From NCBI GenBank assembly GCA_017794705.1, contig CP051235.1, positions 745,010 through 809,009 of the forward strand: DNA of 64,000 nucleotides, read 5' to 3'. This DNA comes from Devosia sp. (GTDB lineage Bacteria > Pseudomonadota > Alphaproteobacteria > Rhizobiales > Devosiaceae). A model generated the notes under the pieces. That model searched no databases, was not told the origin of the DNA, and worked only from the letters and a program-made list of their open reading frames with translations. A program made the position numbers and the translations under genes. Of the stretch, positions 29,613-38,737 are shown in pieces; position 1 is the first letter of the stretch; each line of letters starts with the position of its first letter.

Positions 29613-30075
29613 AGCTGCCGGAAACCGCTGCGGTCTAACAGAGTTACCTAACTTACGACAACACGCTCGATTGCAAGATAGGAACCTGATGCACTGTGTC
29701 TTTGGCAACAAGGCCCGTCCAAGTCTCAGTTCGGGCCGATTGTGATCAGCGTCAATGCGATAAGTATTGACGTTTCGACGCGTCAGTTTATTGCTGAGGT
29801 GGATTTCGTGAGTAACTCTGAAAGAAAAGGGCTGGGGCGCTTGAACAACATGTCAATTCGACATTTGAACGCTCTATCGGTCCAAGGCTCATTCTGATGC
29901 ATCCAAGCTCATCGCTAGGTACATTCTATCCCAGCTCCCGATCTGCCAGTATATCGCGTTGGGCTCTCCGCCTTGGCCAGACTATCTAGTGGTTCGGCGT
30001 TCCGCTCCTGGCCCACGGGCGTTCGGCGCTGGGATCTGTCCACCTGACAGAATCTCCAGCGAAATCGAAAACGCA
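29613..30075. other. AT-richer intergenic region beside the guaA 3' end
   Basis: 463 bp with no gene I can support. It includes the promoter side of the sulfotransferase gene and the 3' flank of guaA. I see no integrase, no IS ends, and no second copy of the guaA 3'-terminal sequence. Confidence 0.5.
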
Positions 30076-31647
30076 TTATTCCCACTCGATCGTCCCCGGC
30101 GGCTTGCTGGTCACATCATAGACGACGCGGTTGATGCCGCGGACTTCGTTGATAATGCGGCTGGCGGCGCGGCCGAGGAAATCCATCTCGTAAGGATAGA
30201 AATCCGCCGTCATGCCATCGACCGAGGTTACGGCGCGAAGGGCGCAGACGAACTCGTAGGTGCGGCCGTCGCCCATGACGCCGACGGTCTGGACGGGCAA
30301 CAGCACGGCGAAGGCCTGCCAGATTTCGTCGTAGAGACCGGCCTTGCGAATTTCGTCGAGATAAATGACGTCGGCCTGGCGCAGGATGTCGAGTTTTTCG
30401 CGGGTGACACCGCCCGGGCAGCGGATGGCGAGGCCCGGCCCCGGGAACGGGTGGCGGCCGATGAAGCTTTCCGGCAGGCCGAGTTCGCGGCCGAGCGCCC
30501 GCACCTCGTCCTTGAACAGTTCGCGCAACGGTTCGACCAGATCCATGTGCATGCGTTCGGGCAAGCCACCAACATTGTGGTGCGACTTGATGGTGACCGA
30601 AGGTCCGCCGGTGAAGCTGACGCTTTCGATCACATCAGGATAGAGCGTGCCTTGGGCGAGGAAATCGGCGCCGCCAATCTTTTTGGCCTCAGCTTCGAAG
30701 GTTTCGATGAAAAGCCGACCAATGGTCTTGCGCTTGACCTCGGGATCCGCCTCCCCTTCCAGCGCGTCGATAAAGGTGTCGGCGGCGTCCACATGAACCA
30801 GCGGCATGTTGTAATTGTCGCGGAACATGGTGACGACCTGGTTGGCCTCGTCTTGGCGCATCAAGCCGTGGTCGACGAGGATGCAGGTGAGCTGGTCGCC
30901 TACCGCTTCGTGGATCAATACTGCCGCGACGGAGGAGTCCACGCCGCCGGAAAGGCCACAGATGATCTTCTTGTCGCCCACCTGTTCGCGGATTTTTTCG
31001 ATGGCCTGGTCCTTGTAGGCGGCCATGGTCCAGTCGCCTTTGCAGCCGCAGATGTCGTAGACAAAGTTGCGATAAAGCTTTGACCCATCCGGCGTGTGGT
31101 GCACTTCGGGGTGGAACTGGGTGGCCCACATGCGGCGCTCCTCATTGGCGATGACTGCCAACGGGGCGCCGGCCGAAGTGGCGACCACCTCAAAGCCTTC
31201 GGGAAGCACGGTGACGCGGTCACCATGGCTCATCCAGACCTGATGTGGCTCTTGAAGTGACCAGACGCCATCATAAAGGGCGCAGGGTTTCTGCGCCTCA
31301 ACCATGGCCCGGCCGAACTCGCGATGGTGTCCGCCCTCGACCTTGCCGCCAAGTGCCACGCACAGCGCCTGCTGGCCGTAGCAGATGCCCAGAATGGGAA
31401 CGCCCGCGTCAATCAATGCGGGATCGACCTGCGGCGAGCCCTCTTCGGTCACGCTGGCAGGGCCGCCGGACAGTATGATGCCACTGGGCTGCAAACGCTC
31501 AAGCTGGCTCGCCGCCGTCAGGAAGGGATGGATTTCGCAGAAGACGTTCAACTCGCGCAGACGCCGCGCGATCAGTTGGGTGACCTGCGAGCCGAAGTCG
31601 ACAATCAGAATGGATTCGTGGGCGGTGGCGGGATCGAGCGCTGTCAT
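30076..31647 (-). CDS. guaA: GMP synthase (glutamine-hydrolysing)
   Basis: Converts XMP to GMP with glutamine and ATP. Class I amidotransferase domain first (Cys89 in [10 protein letters not shown], then FHPEVHHTP), ATP-pyrophosphatase loop [12 protein letters not shown], and the GuaA C-terminal dimerisation domain ending with the family-typical [11 protein letters not shown] at 31647 gives 523 residues, the usual length; the longer ORF adds a non-conserved leader. guaB, the preceding pathway step, lies separately at 37-38.6 kb. Confidence 0.96.
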   Translation of the reverse strand: MTALDPATAHESILIVDFGSQVTQLIARRLRELNVFCEIHPFLTAASQLERLQPSGIILSGGPASVTEEGSPQVDPALIDAGVPILGICYGQQALCVALGGKVEGGHHREFGRAMVEAQKPCALYDGVWSLQEPHQVWMSHGDRVTVLPEGFEVVATSAGAPLAVIANEERRMWATQFHPEVHHTPDGSKLYRNFVYDICGCKGDWTMAAYKDQAIEKIREQVGDKKIICGLSGGVDSSVAAVLIHEAVGDQLTCILVDHGLMRQDEANQVVTMFRDNYNMPLVHVDAADTFIDALEGEADPEVKRKTIGRLFIETFEAEAKKIGGADFLAQGTLYPDVIESVSFTGGPSVTIKSHHNVGGLPERMHMDLVEPLRELFKDEVRALGRELGLPESFIGRHPFPGPGLAIRCPGGVTREKLDILRQADVIYLDEIRKAGLYDEIWQAFAVLLPVQTVGVMGDGRTYEFVCALRAVTSVDGMTADFYPYEMDFLGRAASRIINEVRGINRVVYDVTSKPPGTIEWE

Positions 31648-31763
31648 GGCGAGGCAATAGCCGCAGATCAATGATTCCGCAAGCAGGCAGGCGGCCGTTG
31701 ACACCGCACCTCATCGAATCTATTTAAGTCTAGCCTTAATTAGTATGAAGCAGGAGCTTGGAC

Positions 31764-32399
31764 ATGCAAATCGATGTCGCGAAACATATTGGCGCGGTAA
31801 CCCGGGTAGTGCGGGAAGTCGAACGAAATGGCAGAACCGCGAAAGTCGTGGTGGCGTCACGCACCTATGACACGGACCAGAAGGATCTTTGGGACGCGCT
31901 GACTTCAAAGGAACGCATTCCGCGCTGGTTTCTGCCCATCAGTGGTGATCTGAAACTCGGCGGGCGTTACCAGTTCGAAGGCAATGCGGGCGGCGAGATC
32001 ATTGAATGCGACGCGCCAGACCATGTGGCCGTGACCTGGGAAATGATGGGGGATGTGAGTTGGGTTCATGTCCGCCTTTCCGCAAAAGGCGACCAAACCG
32101 AACTGACGCTTGAACATGTCGCCCACGTAGACGACGAACGCTGGAAAACTTACGGCCCCGGCGCCGTGGGCGTGGGTTGGGAAGGTGGATTGCTGGGCAT
32201 GGCCATTTATCTTGAGTCCGGCCAGCCGAATAACCCAGAGGAATCCATGGCCTGGATGACGAGCGAAAATGGCAAGGCCTTTTATCGGGCCAGCAGCACC
32301 GGGTGGGCCGACGCCAACATTGCCGCCGGTGAACCCGAGGCAGATGCAAGGGCGGCGGAAGCCGGCACCAGCGCGTTTTACACGGGTGAAACCGGCTGA
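31764..32399 (+). CDS. SRPBCC (AHSA1-like) protein
   Basis: About 211 residues of the START/Bet v1-like AHSA1 family: VVASRTYDTDQKDLWDALTSKERIPRWFLPISGDLKLGGRY is the classic opening, and VTWEM...VHVRLSAKGDQTELTLEH and GWEGGLLGMAIYLE close the fold. These proteins bind hydrophobic ligands; the ligand is unknown. ATG at 31764 has AGGAG 7 bp upstream. It is translationally coupled (TGATG) to an ArsR-type regulator, a frequent pair in alphaproteobacteria. Confidence 0.85.
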   Translation: MQIDVAKHIGAVTRVVREVERNGRTAKVVVASRTYDTDQKDLWDALTSKERIPRWFLPISGDLKLGGRYQFEGNAGGEIIECDAPDHVAVTWEMMGDVSWVHVRLSAKGDQTELTLEHVAHVDDERWKTYGPGAVGVGWEGGLLGMAIYLESGQPNNPEESMAWMTSENGKAFYRASSTGWADANIAAGEPEADARAAEAGTSAFYTGETG

Positions 32400-32734
32400 T
32401 GCACGCATTTGACGTGCTTGGCGACCCGGTGCGCAGGCGCATTCTGGAATTGCTGGCCGACAACAAGCTTTCGGCCGGCGAAATATCGTCGGTTATTGCC
32501 AAGGAATTCGGGATATCTCATGCCGCCGTTTCGCAGCACCTCAAGGTGCTGCGGGACAGCGGTTTTGCCAGCGTGCGTGCGGACAAGAACCACCGGATTT
32601 ACGCGCTGCAGCCCGCGCCCATGCGTGAGGTCGACGATTGGCTGGAGCAATTCCGGCACTTCTGGACGCATCGGCTGGAAGCGCTTGCAACCGAAGTGGC
32701 GCGTGGGAAGAAATCACGCAGAGACCAGAACTAG
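32399..32734 (+). CDS. ArsR-type winged-helix transcriptional regulator
   Basis: 111 residues with the ArsR/SmtB fold: FDVLGDPVRRRILELLADNKLSAGEIS, recognition helix GISHAAVSQHLKVLRDSGFA, wing RADKNHRIYALQP. It lacks the metal-binding ELCVCDL-type motif, so it is probably not a metal sensor. Coupled to the SRPBCC gene by a one-base overlap; it likely controls this pair. Its stop meets the convergent Popeye-like gene. Confidence 0.87.
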   Translation: MHAFDVLGDPVRRRILELLADNKLSAGEISSVIAKEFGISHAAVSQHLKVLRDSGFASVRADKNHRIYALQPAPMREVDDWLEQFRHFWTHRLEALATEVARGKKSRRDQN

Positions 32735-33510
32735 GTTGCCGGTTGCGGTGCCGCCGAGTCGGGCCCTCCCGCGTTGGTCTTGACCAGCTTTTCGATCAGG
32801 TTGCGGTTGAAACTGGATTCCAGCGTGTGCGCCAGTTCAAACTCGACCGACAACAGCTTTGCAAGCGCCTTGCGTTCGAAAGCTAGGTAGCGGACCTCGG
32901 TCACCGCGAAACTGTCGGCGGTAGCGGGCTGCTCGGTGATAAAACTGATTTCTCCCAGAAAATCGCCTCTGGAGCACTGACCCACAACGCGTCCGTCGAC
33001 CTCCACCCTCACATCACCTGATGAAACAAACATCAGGAACGGCACCATTTGCCCCTTGAAGGTGAGTTGCCTGCCTGCGGCGGCGGTATGCCAGGCCCCG
33101 ACGTTCAAAAGCTTGCGAGCGCGTTGTGCGGTTAGCTGAGGGCAGACCGTCTCGATGAAATGATGCTCTTCGTGACTGAGTTTGTACCGCCGATTCTCGT
33201 ACCAGATCAGCGCCAGTTGAATGAGGTTGACGAGGATAAACAGGGATTTCCAGAAGATCGAAACCGGATCATAGAGGAAATAGATGCGATAAAGGATTTC
33301 GATCACGCCGGACATCACGGCCAGCGTCCGCAGCCAAGCCATGTTTCGCATCATCATCGAAACAACGAGCAGCAAATAGCCCAAATGAGCGAATGATTGT
33401 TCTGGAGACGAAAACGCCTCCTTCAGAAGGTCTATCAATTTTCCGCACCACGCTCTGAATTCCCTGAACGACCGGTAGGGTCCCCGAGAAGTCGGGTCAA
33501 CTGAATTCAC
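32731..33510 (-). CDS. Popeye-like membrane protein with cyclic-nucleotide-binding-type domain (copy 1)
   Basis: 259 residues. Three membrane helices (about 44-60, 63-80, 85-105) precede a cNMP-type beta-roll with SGDVRVEVDGRVVG, RGDFLGEISF and ATADSFAVTEVRYLAFER. The order of short motifs (HLGYLL, LYR, DPVSIFWKS, VNLIQLALIWYENRR, then the roll) parallels animal POPDC proteins, which bind cAMP; bacterial Popeye-domain proteins are known but poorly studied. Ligand and role here are inference. The N-terminal ~35 residues have no counterpart in copy 2, so a later start is possible. Confidence 0.72.
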   Translation of the reverse strand: MNSVDPTSRGPYRSFREFRAWCGKLIDLLKEAFSSPEQSFAHLGYLLLVVSMMMRNMAWLRTLAVMSGVIEILYRIYFLYDPVSIFWKSLFILVNLIQLALIWYENRRYKLSHEEHHFIETVCPQLTAQRARKLLNVGAWHTAAAGRQLTFKGQMVPFLMFVSSGDVRVEVDGRVVGQCSRGDFLGEISFITEQPATADSFAVTEVRYLAFERKALAKLLSVEFELAHTLESSFNRNLIEKLVKTNAGGPDSAAPQPAT

Positions 33511-33547
33511 ATTTGAACTCAGCCGTCCAGAAGATGCAGAACAGAGT

Positions 33548-34261
33548 CTAGGTTGCCGGTTGCGGTGCCGCCGAGTCCGGCCCTCCCGCGTTGGTCTTGA
33601 CCAGTTTTTCGATCAGGTTGCGGTTGAAGCTGGATTCCAGCGTGTGCGCCAGTTCGTACTCTGCGGACAGAAGCTTCGAGAGCGCGTAACGCTCGAAGGC
33701 GAGGTAGCGGACTTCAGTCGCTGCGAAACTGTCCGCTGTGGCGGGTTCTTCGGTAATGAAACTGATTTCGCCCAGAAAGTCGCCTTTGGTGCACTTGCCG
33801 ACAACACGCCCTTCGACTTCCACTCTCACATCACCGGACGAAACGAACATCAAGTAGGGCACCATCTGACCCTTCCAAGTGAGTTGCGTGCCGGGTTGGG
33901 CACGGTGCCAGACGCCGATCGACAACAGCTTTCGGGCCCGCTGGCCTGTTATTTGAGGACACACAGACTCCAGGAAGTGGCGCTCTTCATGGCTGAACTG
34001 GTGGCGGCGATCCTGGAACCAGATCAGGCCCAGCTGCAAAAGGTTGACCGAGATGAACAGGGTTTCCCAGAAGATGCTGACCGGGTCGTACAGAAAGCTG
34101 ACGCGGTAGGCGATCTCGACGAGGCCGGAAGATACGGCCAGTATGCGCAACCAAAGCATGCTCTGCATCATCATCGAAACGATCAGCAGCAGATAGCTCA
34201 GGTGAGCAAACGTCTGTAACGGGGACGAAAACGAGTCCCGCAGTACGTCGAGCAAAAACAT
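33548..34261 (-). CDS. Popeye-like membrane protein with cyclic-nucleotide-binding-type domain (copy 2)
   Basis: 237-residue tandem paralogue of the preceding gene with the same layout: three membrane helices (FAHLSYLLLIVSMMM, LRILAVSSGLVEIAYRV, FWETLFISVNLLQLGLIWFQDRR) then a cNMP-binding-type roll (SGDVRVEVEGRVVG, KGDFLGEISF, ATADSFAATEVRYLAFER). The last ~35 residues are identical in both copies. GGGGG lies about 8 bp before the ATG. Both genes are on the same strand 37 bp apart and may be co-transcribed. Confidence 0.74.
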   Translation of the reverse strand: MFLLDVLRDSFSSPLQTFAHLSYLLLIVSMMMQSMLWLRILAVSSGLVEIAYRVSFLYDPVSIFWETLFISVNLLQLGLIWFQDRRHQFSHEERHFLESVCPQITGQRARKLLSIGVWHRAQPGTQLTWKGQMVPYLMFVSSGDVRVEVEGRVVGKCTKGDFLGEISFITEEPATADSFAATEVRYLAFERYALSKLLSAEYELAHTLESSFNRNLIEKLVKTNAGGPDSAAPQPAT

Positions 34262-34368
34262 TGTGCAAACCCCCGAATTCCCTGTTGAATCGGTAGGGGG
34301 CAGGCAAAGTCAGGTCAACACAATTCGAAATTCCGGAATTTTGCCGGTGGCAATGTGACCTGGCGTTT

Positions 34369-34854
34369 CTAGTTCAATATTCCGATCGACAGGTTGAGCA
34401 CCGAGGCAAAACTTACCCAGGCCAGGTAGGGCACCATGAGGCCGCCGGCGAACGGGTCATCTTGGCGGCTGGTCGCGATGAAACCTATGATGGTCAGCCA
34501 AACGCCGAAGATCACTATAAAGGCTGGCCAGATCAGTTGCAGGACAAAGAAGGTCGGCGACCAGAGCCAGTTGAGCAGCATCTGTGCTATCCAGAAGCAC
34601 ATGGCCGGGCTTTTCGGCGCGCGCAGAAAGGTGCGCCAGCCGGCGATGGCAATGCAGATGTAAAGGGCGAACCAGACCGGCGCGAAAATCCAGTTGGGGG
34701 GATTGAACGGCGGCTTGTTGAGGTTCGCATACCATTCGCCGGGGGCGGTGTTGACGCCGATAATGGAGCCCGCGCCGATGACCACGGCAAGGAACAGGGC
34801 GAGAAGCGACCAGCGCAGGACCGGACCTGGATTTGAAACCAAGGCGTTGCTCAT
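34369..34854 (-). CDS. tspO: TspO/MBR family protein
   Basis: Five-helix membrane protein that binds porphyrins and, in mitochondria, cholesterol; bacterial TspO proteins act in tetrapyrrole and stress signalling. Signature elements: NKPPFNPPNWIFAPVWFALY, LNWLWSPTFF, and PYLAWVSFASVLN near the end. 161 residues matches the family. It stands alone between the Popeye-like pair and the rsmB cluster. Confidence 0.92.
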   Translation of the reverse strand: MSNALVSNPGPVLRWSLLALFLAVVIGAGSIIGVNTAPGEWYANLNKPPFNPPNWIFAPVWFALYICIAIAGWRTFLRAPKSPAMCFWIAQMLLNWLWSPTFFVLQLIWPAFIVIFGVWLTIIGFIATSRQDDPFAGGLMVPYLAWVSFASVLNLSIGILN

Positions 34855-34902
34855 GCCTTCAACAACGAAAAGTTCGCGGCAAAAGTTGCATTGACGAGCA
34901 GA

Positions 34903-35346
34903 TTAAACCGCGCAGTCGACGGCCAGTTCAAGTGTGATGGTGCCCCCCTCGCCGTCAGCATCGGCATAGGTGAGCGTGACGGAGTTCTCGTCTTCCGCCC
35001 AGTCGGCCGATACCGTGACAAAGACCGGATGATCCTCGCGCAGTCCGGTCTCGCACGGGTTGCGATAGCGCCCGCCATCGGGGGCGGGAAAATCGAGGAC
35101 GACAATCTGGCCGCAGGAGCTTGGGCCGCACATTTCACCGACGTCGAGCCAGATGTTGCCGCTGGGGGCGGTCAGGCGGTGGCGGGTTTCGGCGGCCGGG
35201 ATGGCCAGCCAGATGCCGCCAAAAATCAGCACGACAAGGGCCGCAGCACCGAGCCAGAAATGGCTGGCGCGCATGGAAAAACCGCTCTCGTCGCGGGTGC
35301 CGCCGGGGCCGGTTGCGGGCTCTCGCTGACGTTCGTTACGGCTCAT
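34903..35346 (-). CDS. Uncharacterised single-pass membrane protein coupled to rsmB
   Basis: About 147 residues and not recognised as a named family. A polar N-terminus is followed by one membrane helix (FWLGAAALVVLIFGGIWLAI) and an extracytoplasmic beta-rich domain with five cysteines (MCGPSSCG, NPCETG, VDCAV), suggesting disulphides. ATG at 35346 overlaps the rsmB stop as ATGA, strong support for this start and for translational coupling; the longer ORF reaches into rsmB. No function assigned. Confidence 0.65.
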   Translation of the reverse strand: MSRNERQREPATGPGGTRDESGFSMRASHFWLGAAALVVLIFGGIWLAIPAAETRHRLTAPSGNIWLDVGEMCGPSSCGQIVVLDFPAPDGGRYRNPCETGLREDHPVFVTVSADWAEDENSVTLTYADADGEGGTITLELAVDCAV

Positions 35347-36641
35347 GCGGGGTCGGCTTTTTTGAGCACTGAGATGAAAAAACCGTCGGTTCCCGACAGT
35401 TTTGGCGACAGTGTGAGGCCCCATGGCGAAACGTGGGCGGCGAACCTGGAGCCGGGGAAAACAGCATCCCAACGGTTGCGCATTTCAATTGGCGAAAAGA
35501 TTCCGCTTTCTTGCGCAAAGCGTTGAATCTGGATTCCATTTTCTTCAGACAATACCGAACAGGTCACGTAAACCAGTTCGCCTCCGGGCTTCAGATAGCG
35601 GCCAGCGTCGGCGAGAATGGCGGCCTGTTCATCGACGCGCTTTTGAAGCTGGTCCTCGGTCAGGCGCCACCTGGTATCGGGGTGGCGGCGCCAGGTACCT
35701 GTGCCGGTGCAGGGGGCGTCGATGAGCACTTTGTCCATTCGCCCAACGAGATCGTCGAGAGCGCCGGGTTCAGGCGGGCGGACCTGAATATTGTGGGCGC
35801 CGGAGCGCTTGATGCGATCATAGATCGGGGCCAGCCGGTTGCGGTCTGCATCATGGGCGAACACCTGCCCGCGGCTGTTCATGGCAGCGGCGAGGGCGAG
35901 GGACTTGCCCCCTGCCCCGGCGCACAGATCGAGGACGCTCTGACCCGGTTCGGCGCCCACCAAAAGGGCGGCCATTTGGCTTCCGAGATCCTGCACTTCA
36001 ACCCAGCCCTTCTGATAGCTTTCGTCGGCCTGCACATTGGGCAGGCGTCCGTCGGCAGGCGTGGGTGCGATGCGCAGACCGTTGGGCGCAAATTCTGTCG
36101 GTTGCGGTGAAAAGCGCTTCAGGCTTTTGGTGACCCGTTCGGGTGAGGACTTGAGCGTATTGACGCGCAGGTCGAGCGGCGGACGGGCGCTGAAGCCCGC
36201 AGCTTCCTCGATCCAGCCGTCGCCGAAGGTCTCCGCGAGTTTCGGGGCCAGCCATTCAGGCAGGTCGGCACGGACGTGGTCCGGGGCGTCATGAAGCGGA
36301 TTGGCGGCGGTCAGGCGCGCCAGTTCCTCGTCAGTCAGCGGTTCCGGCGCGAAATCATCGTCGGTAAAGGACGCGTTGAGGCTTTGGGCTTCCAGTGCCC
36401 AGTCGCGGACTACAACGGACAGCACCAGGGCGCGCGGAGACTCGGACCCCATGGCGAATGCATGGGACAGGCGCTTGCGCTGCGCGTCATAGACGAGATT
36501 GCCGATGGCGGCGCGGTCGCCGGAGCCGGCAAATCGATGGCTCTGGCCCCAATCCTTCAATGCCACGGACACGGGACGCGGGCGTTGTTCGAGGTCGGCG
36601 AGTATCTCGATGACGGCGGAAATCCGTCCGGGCAATCGCAT
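35343..36641 (-). CDS. rsmB: RsmB-type 16S/tRNA m5C methyltransferase
   Basis: SAM-dependent RNA cytosine-5 methyltransferase of the RsmB/NOP2 (Sun) family, 432 residues. SAM loop VLDLCAGAGGKSLALAAAM, HDADRNRLAPI, LIDAPCTGTGTWRRHPD with the first catalytic Cys, and LVYVTCSVLSEENG with the second. The N-terminal NusB-like region is degenerate. RsmB methylates C967 of 16S rRNA in E. coli; the exact target here is not proven. It lies directly behind a MAPEG gene and is coupled to the small membrane protein gene downstream. Confidence 0.88.
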   Translation of the reverse strand: MRLPGRISAVIEILADLEQRPRPVSVALKDWGQSHRFAGSGDRAAIGNLVYDAQRKRLSHAFAMGSESPRALVLSVVVRDWALEAQSLNASFTDDDFAPEPLTDEELARLTAANPLHDAPDHVRADLPEWLAPKLAETFGDGWIEEAAGFSARPPLDLRVNTLKSSPERVTKSLKRFSPQPTEFAPNGLRIAPTPADGRLPNVQADESYQKGWVEVQDLGSQMAALLVGAEPGQSVLDLCAGAGGKSLALAAAMNSRGQVFAHDADRNRLAPIYDRIKRSGAHNIQVRPPEPGALDDLVGRMDKVLIDAPCTGTGTWRRHPDTRWRLTEDQLQKRVDEQAAILADAGRYLKPGGELVYVTCSVLSEENGIQIQRFAQESGIFSPIEMRNRWDAVFPGSRFAAHVSPWGLTLSPKLSGTDGFFISVLKKADPA

Positions 36642-36642
36642 T

Positions 36643-37074
36643 TCAGGCTCCTGCGATCTGCAGGATCAAGCGTACGATGAGCGCCAGCCACCACGTCAAC
36701 ACGAGTATTGCCCCTACAATGAAGGCAAAGAACCGGCGGGTCACCCGATTGGAGGTGACGAAAATCGCCGCGTGTACGATGCGCGTGAGCACGAACAACC
36801 ATGCCAGAACCAATCCGGGTACCGTCGCACCGAGATAAATCTCGATGACAACCGCCACGTAGAACAGCACCGGCATTTGGAACTGGTTGTTGTAGGCGTT
36901 GGAGACTTTCTGAGCGCTTTCGGGCCATGCTTCGGTGCTCAGCGCGACGTCGCGCGGATGCACTTCGCCACGAACGACGCGAGGTATGCGCTCGAGATAA
37001 AGCAGGACCCCGATCGCGAAGAGGATCAACCCCTGCGCGAGCGCGGCCAAAATCAATGCCTGGTCGAGCGCCAT
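36643..37074 (-). CDS. MAPEG family membrane protein
   Basis: 143 residues, four hydrophobic segments (about 8-27, 70-85, 88-105, 120-140). NAYNNQFQMPVLFYV and LAWLFVLTRIVHAAIF match the MAPEG family (eicosanoid and glutathione metabolism), which in bacteria is largely uncharacterised. It lies between guaB and rsmB on the same strand, 6 bp after the guaB stop. Confidence 0.82.
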   Translation of the reverse strand: MALDQALILAALAQGLILFAIGVLLYLERIPRVVRGEVHPRDVALSTEAWPESAQKVSNAYNNQFQMPVLFYVAVVIEIYLGATVPGLVLAWLFVLTRIVHAAIFVTSNRVTRRFFAFIVGAILVLTWWLALIVRLILQIAGA

Positions 37075-37080
37075 GATGAG

Positions 37081-38583
37081 CTACTGGCCCGCGCGATAGT
37101 TGGGCGGTTCACGGGTGATGGCGACGTCATGAACGTGGCTTTCGTTGAAACCGGCGCCGGAAATGCGCACGAATGTGGCTTCACGGCGGAAGGTCTCGAG
37201 GTCCGGGGCGCCGGTGTAGCCCATGGCGGCGCGAAGTCCGCCGACGAGCTGGTGCAGCACGTTGCCGGCCAGCCCCTTGTAGGGCACCTGCCCTTCGATA
37301 CCCTCGGGCACAAGTTTCATCTGGTCGCGGACTTCCTGCTGGAAATAGCGGTCGGCCGAGCCGCGGGCCATTGCGCCCACAGATCCCATGCCGCGGTAGC
37401 TCTTGTAGGAGCGCCCCTGATACAAATAGACCTCGCCCGGGCTTTCGTCGGTGCCCGCCAGCAGCGATCCGACCATGGCGCAGGAGGCGCCACCCGCGAG
37501 GGCCTTGGCGAGATCGCCCGAGAACTTGATGCCGCCGTCGGCGATCACCGGCACATCCTGCTTGTCGGCTTCTTCGGCGGACGCCATGACCGCCGCCAGC
37601 TGCGGCACGCCAACACCGGCAACAATGCGGGTTGTGCAGATCGAGCCCGGGCCGATGCCGACCTTGATGGCGTCGGCGCCGGCATCAATGAGGGCCTTGG
37701 TGGCCTCGGCGGTTGCGACGTTGCCGGCAACGATGCGGGTGGAGTTCGACTGTTTCTTGATGCGGTTGACCGCTTCTGCGACCTGCAGGGAATGGCCGTG
37801 AGCGGTGTCGATGACCAGAAGGTCGACGCCTGCATCAATCAGCTGCAGCGAGCGATCAAAACCCTTGTCGCCGACTGTGGAAGCCGCGGACACCCGAAGG
37901 CGCCCCTGAGCATCCTTGATGGCGTTGGGATTGAGCTGGGCCTTTTCGATGTCCTTGACGGTGATCAGTCCGACGCACTGGCCGTCGCTATCGGTGACCA
38001 GCAGCTTTTCAATACGGTTGGCGTGCAGCAGGCGCTTGGCTTCATCCTGATTGACGTCGTCGCTGACAGTCACGAGGTTTTCGTGGGTCATCAGTTCGGA
38101 AATCTTCTGGCCCGGATTGGTGGCAAAACGCACGTCGCGGTTGGTGACAATGCCGACCAGCCGGCCCTTGATGCGGCCGCCGGTGCCGCCATTGTGGACC
38201 ACCGGAATGCCGGAAATCTTGTGCGTATCCATCAGCGCCAGCGCATCGGCGAGCGTCGCGTCGGGACCGATGGTGATCGGGTTGACGACGATGCCACTTT
38301 CAAAGCTTTTGACCTGACGGACCTGCTCGGCCTGTTGCTCAGGCTCGAGGTTACGGTGAATGACGCCGAGACCCCCTGCCTGGGCCATGGCGATGGCCAT
38401 GCGCGCCTCGGTGACCGTATCCATGGCCGAGGACAGGATGGGGATATTCAGCTCGATGTCGCGCGTAACGCGGGTGCGCACATCGGCATCAGTCGGCAAC
38501 ACGGACGAGGCCGCGGGCTGCAGCAGGACATCGTCAAATGTCAGCGCATCGTTGCCGGTGATGGTGGTAATAATTTTCGCCAA
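37081..38583 (-). CDS. guaB: IMP dehydrogenase
   Basis: NAD-dependent conversion of IMP to XMP, the rate-limiting step to guanine nucleotides. Opens [20 protein letters not shown], carries a CBS pair ([26 protein letters not shown] and [14 protein letters not shown]), and the catalytic loop [35 protein letters not shown] is the flap. TTG at 38583 was chosen: GGAGGA lies 7 bp upstream and the conserved N-terminus follows, giving 500 residues; the 34-residue extension to 38685 is not conserved. Confidence 0.95.
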   Translation of the reverse strand: MAKIITTITGNDALTFDDVLLQPAASSVLPTDADVRTRVTRDIELNIPILSSAMDTVTEARMAIAMAQAGGLGVIHRNLEPEQQAEQVRQVKSFESGIVVNPITIGPDATLADALALMDTHKISGIPVVHNGGTGGRIKGRLVGIVTNRDVRFATNPGQKISELMTHENLVTVSDDVNQDEAKRLLHANRIEKLLVTDSDGQCVGLITVKDIEKAQLNPNAIKDAQGRLRVSAASTVGDKGFDRSLQLIDAGVDLLVIDTAHGHSLQVAEAVNRIKKQSNSTRIVAGNVATAEATKALIDAGADAIKVGIGPGSICTTRIVAGVGVPQLAAVMASAEEADKQDVPVIADGGIKFSGDLAKALAGGASCAMVGSLLAGTDESPGEVYLYQGRSYKSYRGMGSVGAMARGSADRYFQQEVRDQMKLVPEGIEGQVPYKGLAGNVLHQLVGGLRAAMGYTGAPDLETFRREATFVRISGAGFNESHVHDVAITREPPNYRAGQ

Positions 38584-38700
38584 GGCCAGATCCTCCGTGC
38601 CCCTGAATGAGATCAGAATGTTCGGGATCCGCACCGGGCGGAAGAATCGCCGAGGTGCAGGTTGGCGAGGGCCATTACCATGCACTTGGGCAAATGCAAA

Positions 38701-38725
38701 GCGGGCGGATCGATGATCCGCCCGC
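38701..38725 (-). terminator. Terminator of the ABC exporter genes
   Basis: Perfect 11-bp stem GCGGGCGGATC/GATCCGCCCGC with a 3-base loop, 12 bp downstream of the permease stop and followed on the minus strand by TTTGCATTT. It separates the ABC genes from guaB. Confidence 0.72.
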
Positions 38726-38737
38726 GACAGTTTCGCC

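Larger units (their letters stand above)
32731..34300. repeat. Tandem duplication containing the two Popeye-like genes
   Basis: The two genes read as one duplicated unit of about 0.8 kb. DNA similarity is strongest at the 3' ends: from 32733 and from 33550 the sequences match for roughly 100 bases with only a few substitutions. It also extends upstream of the copy 2 start, where both copies share CCCTACCG and CAGGGAATTC blocks (near 33455-33483 and 34274-34298). Confidence 0.7.

Noticed and set aside
30000..30110. Possible duplicated attachment site at the guaA 3' end
   Set aside because: I looked for a second copy of the terminal guaA sequence (TTATTCCCACTCGAT) nearby and found none.
36499..38610. 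703-codon open frame on the plus strand over guaB
   Set aside because: Antisense shadow of guaB and the MAPEG gene with a low-complexity translation and no recognisable domain.
38584..38700. Purine riboswitch upstream of guaB
   Set aside because: The short leader shows no three-way junction or purine-box core; only a normal ribosome-binding site before the TTG start.
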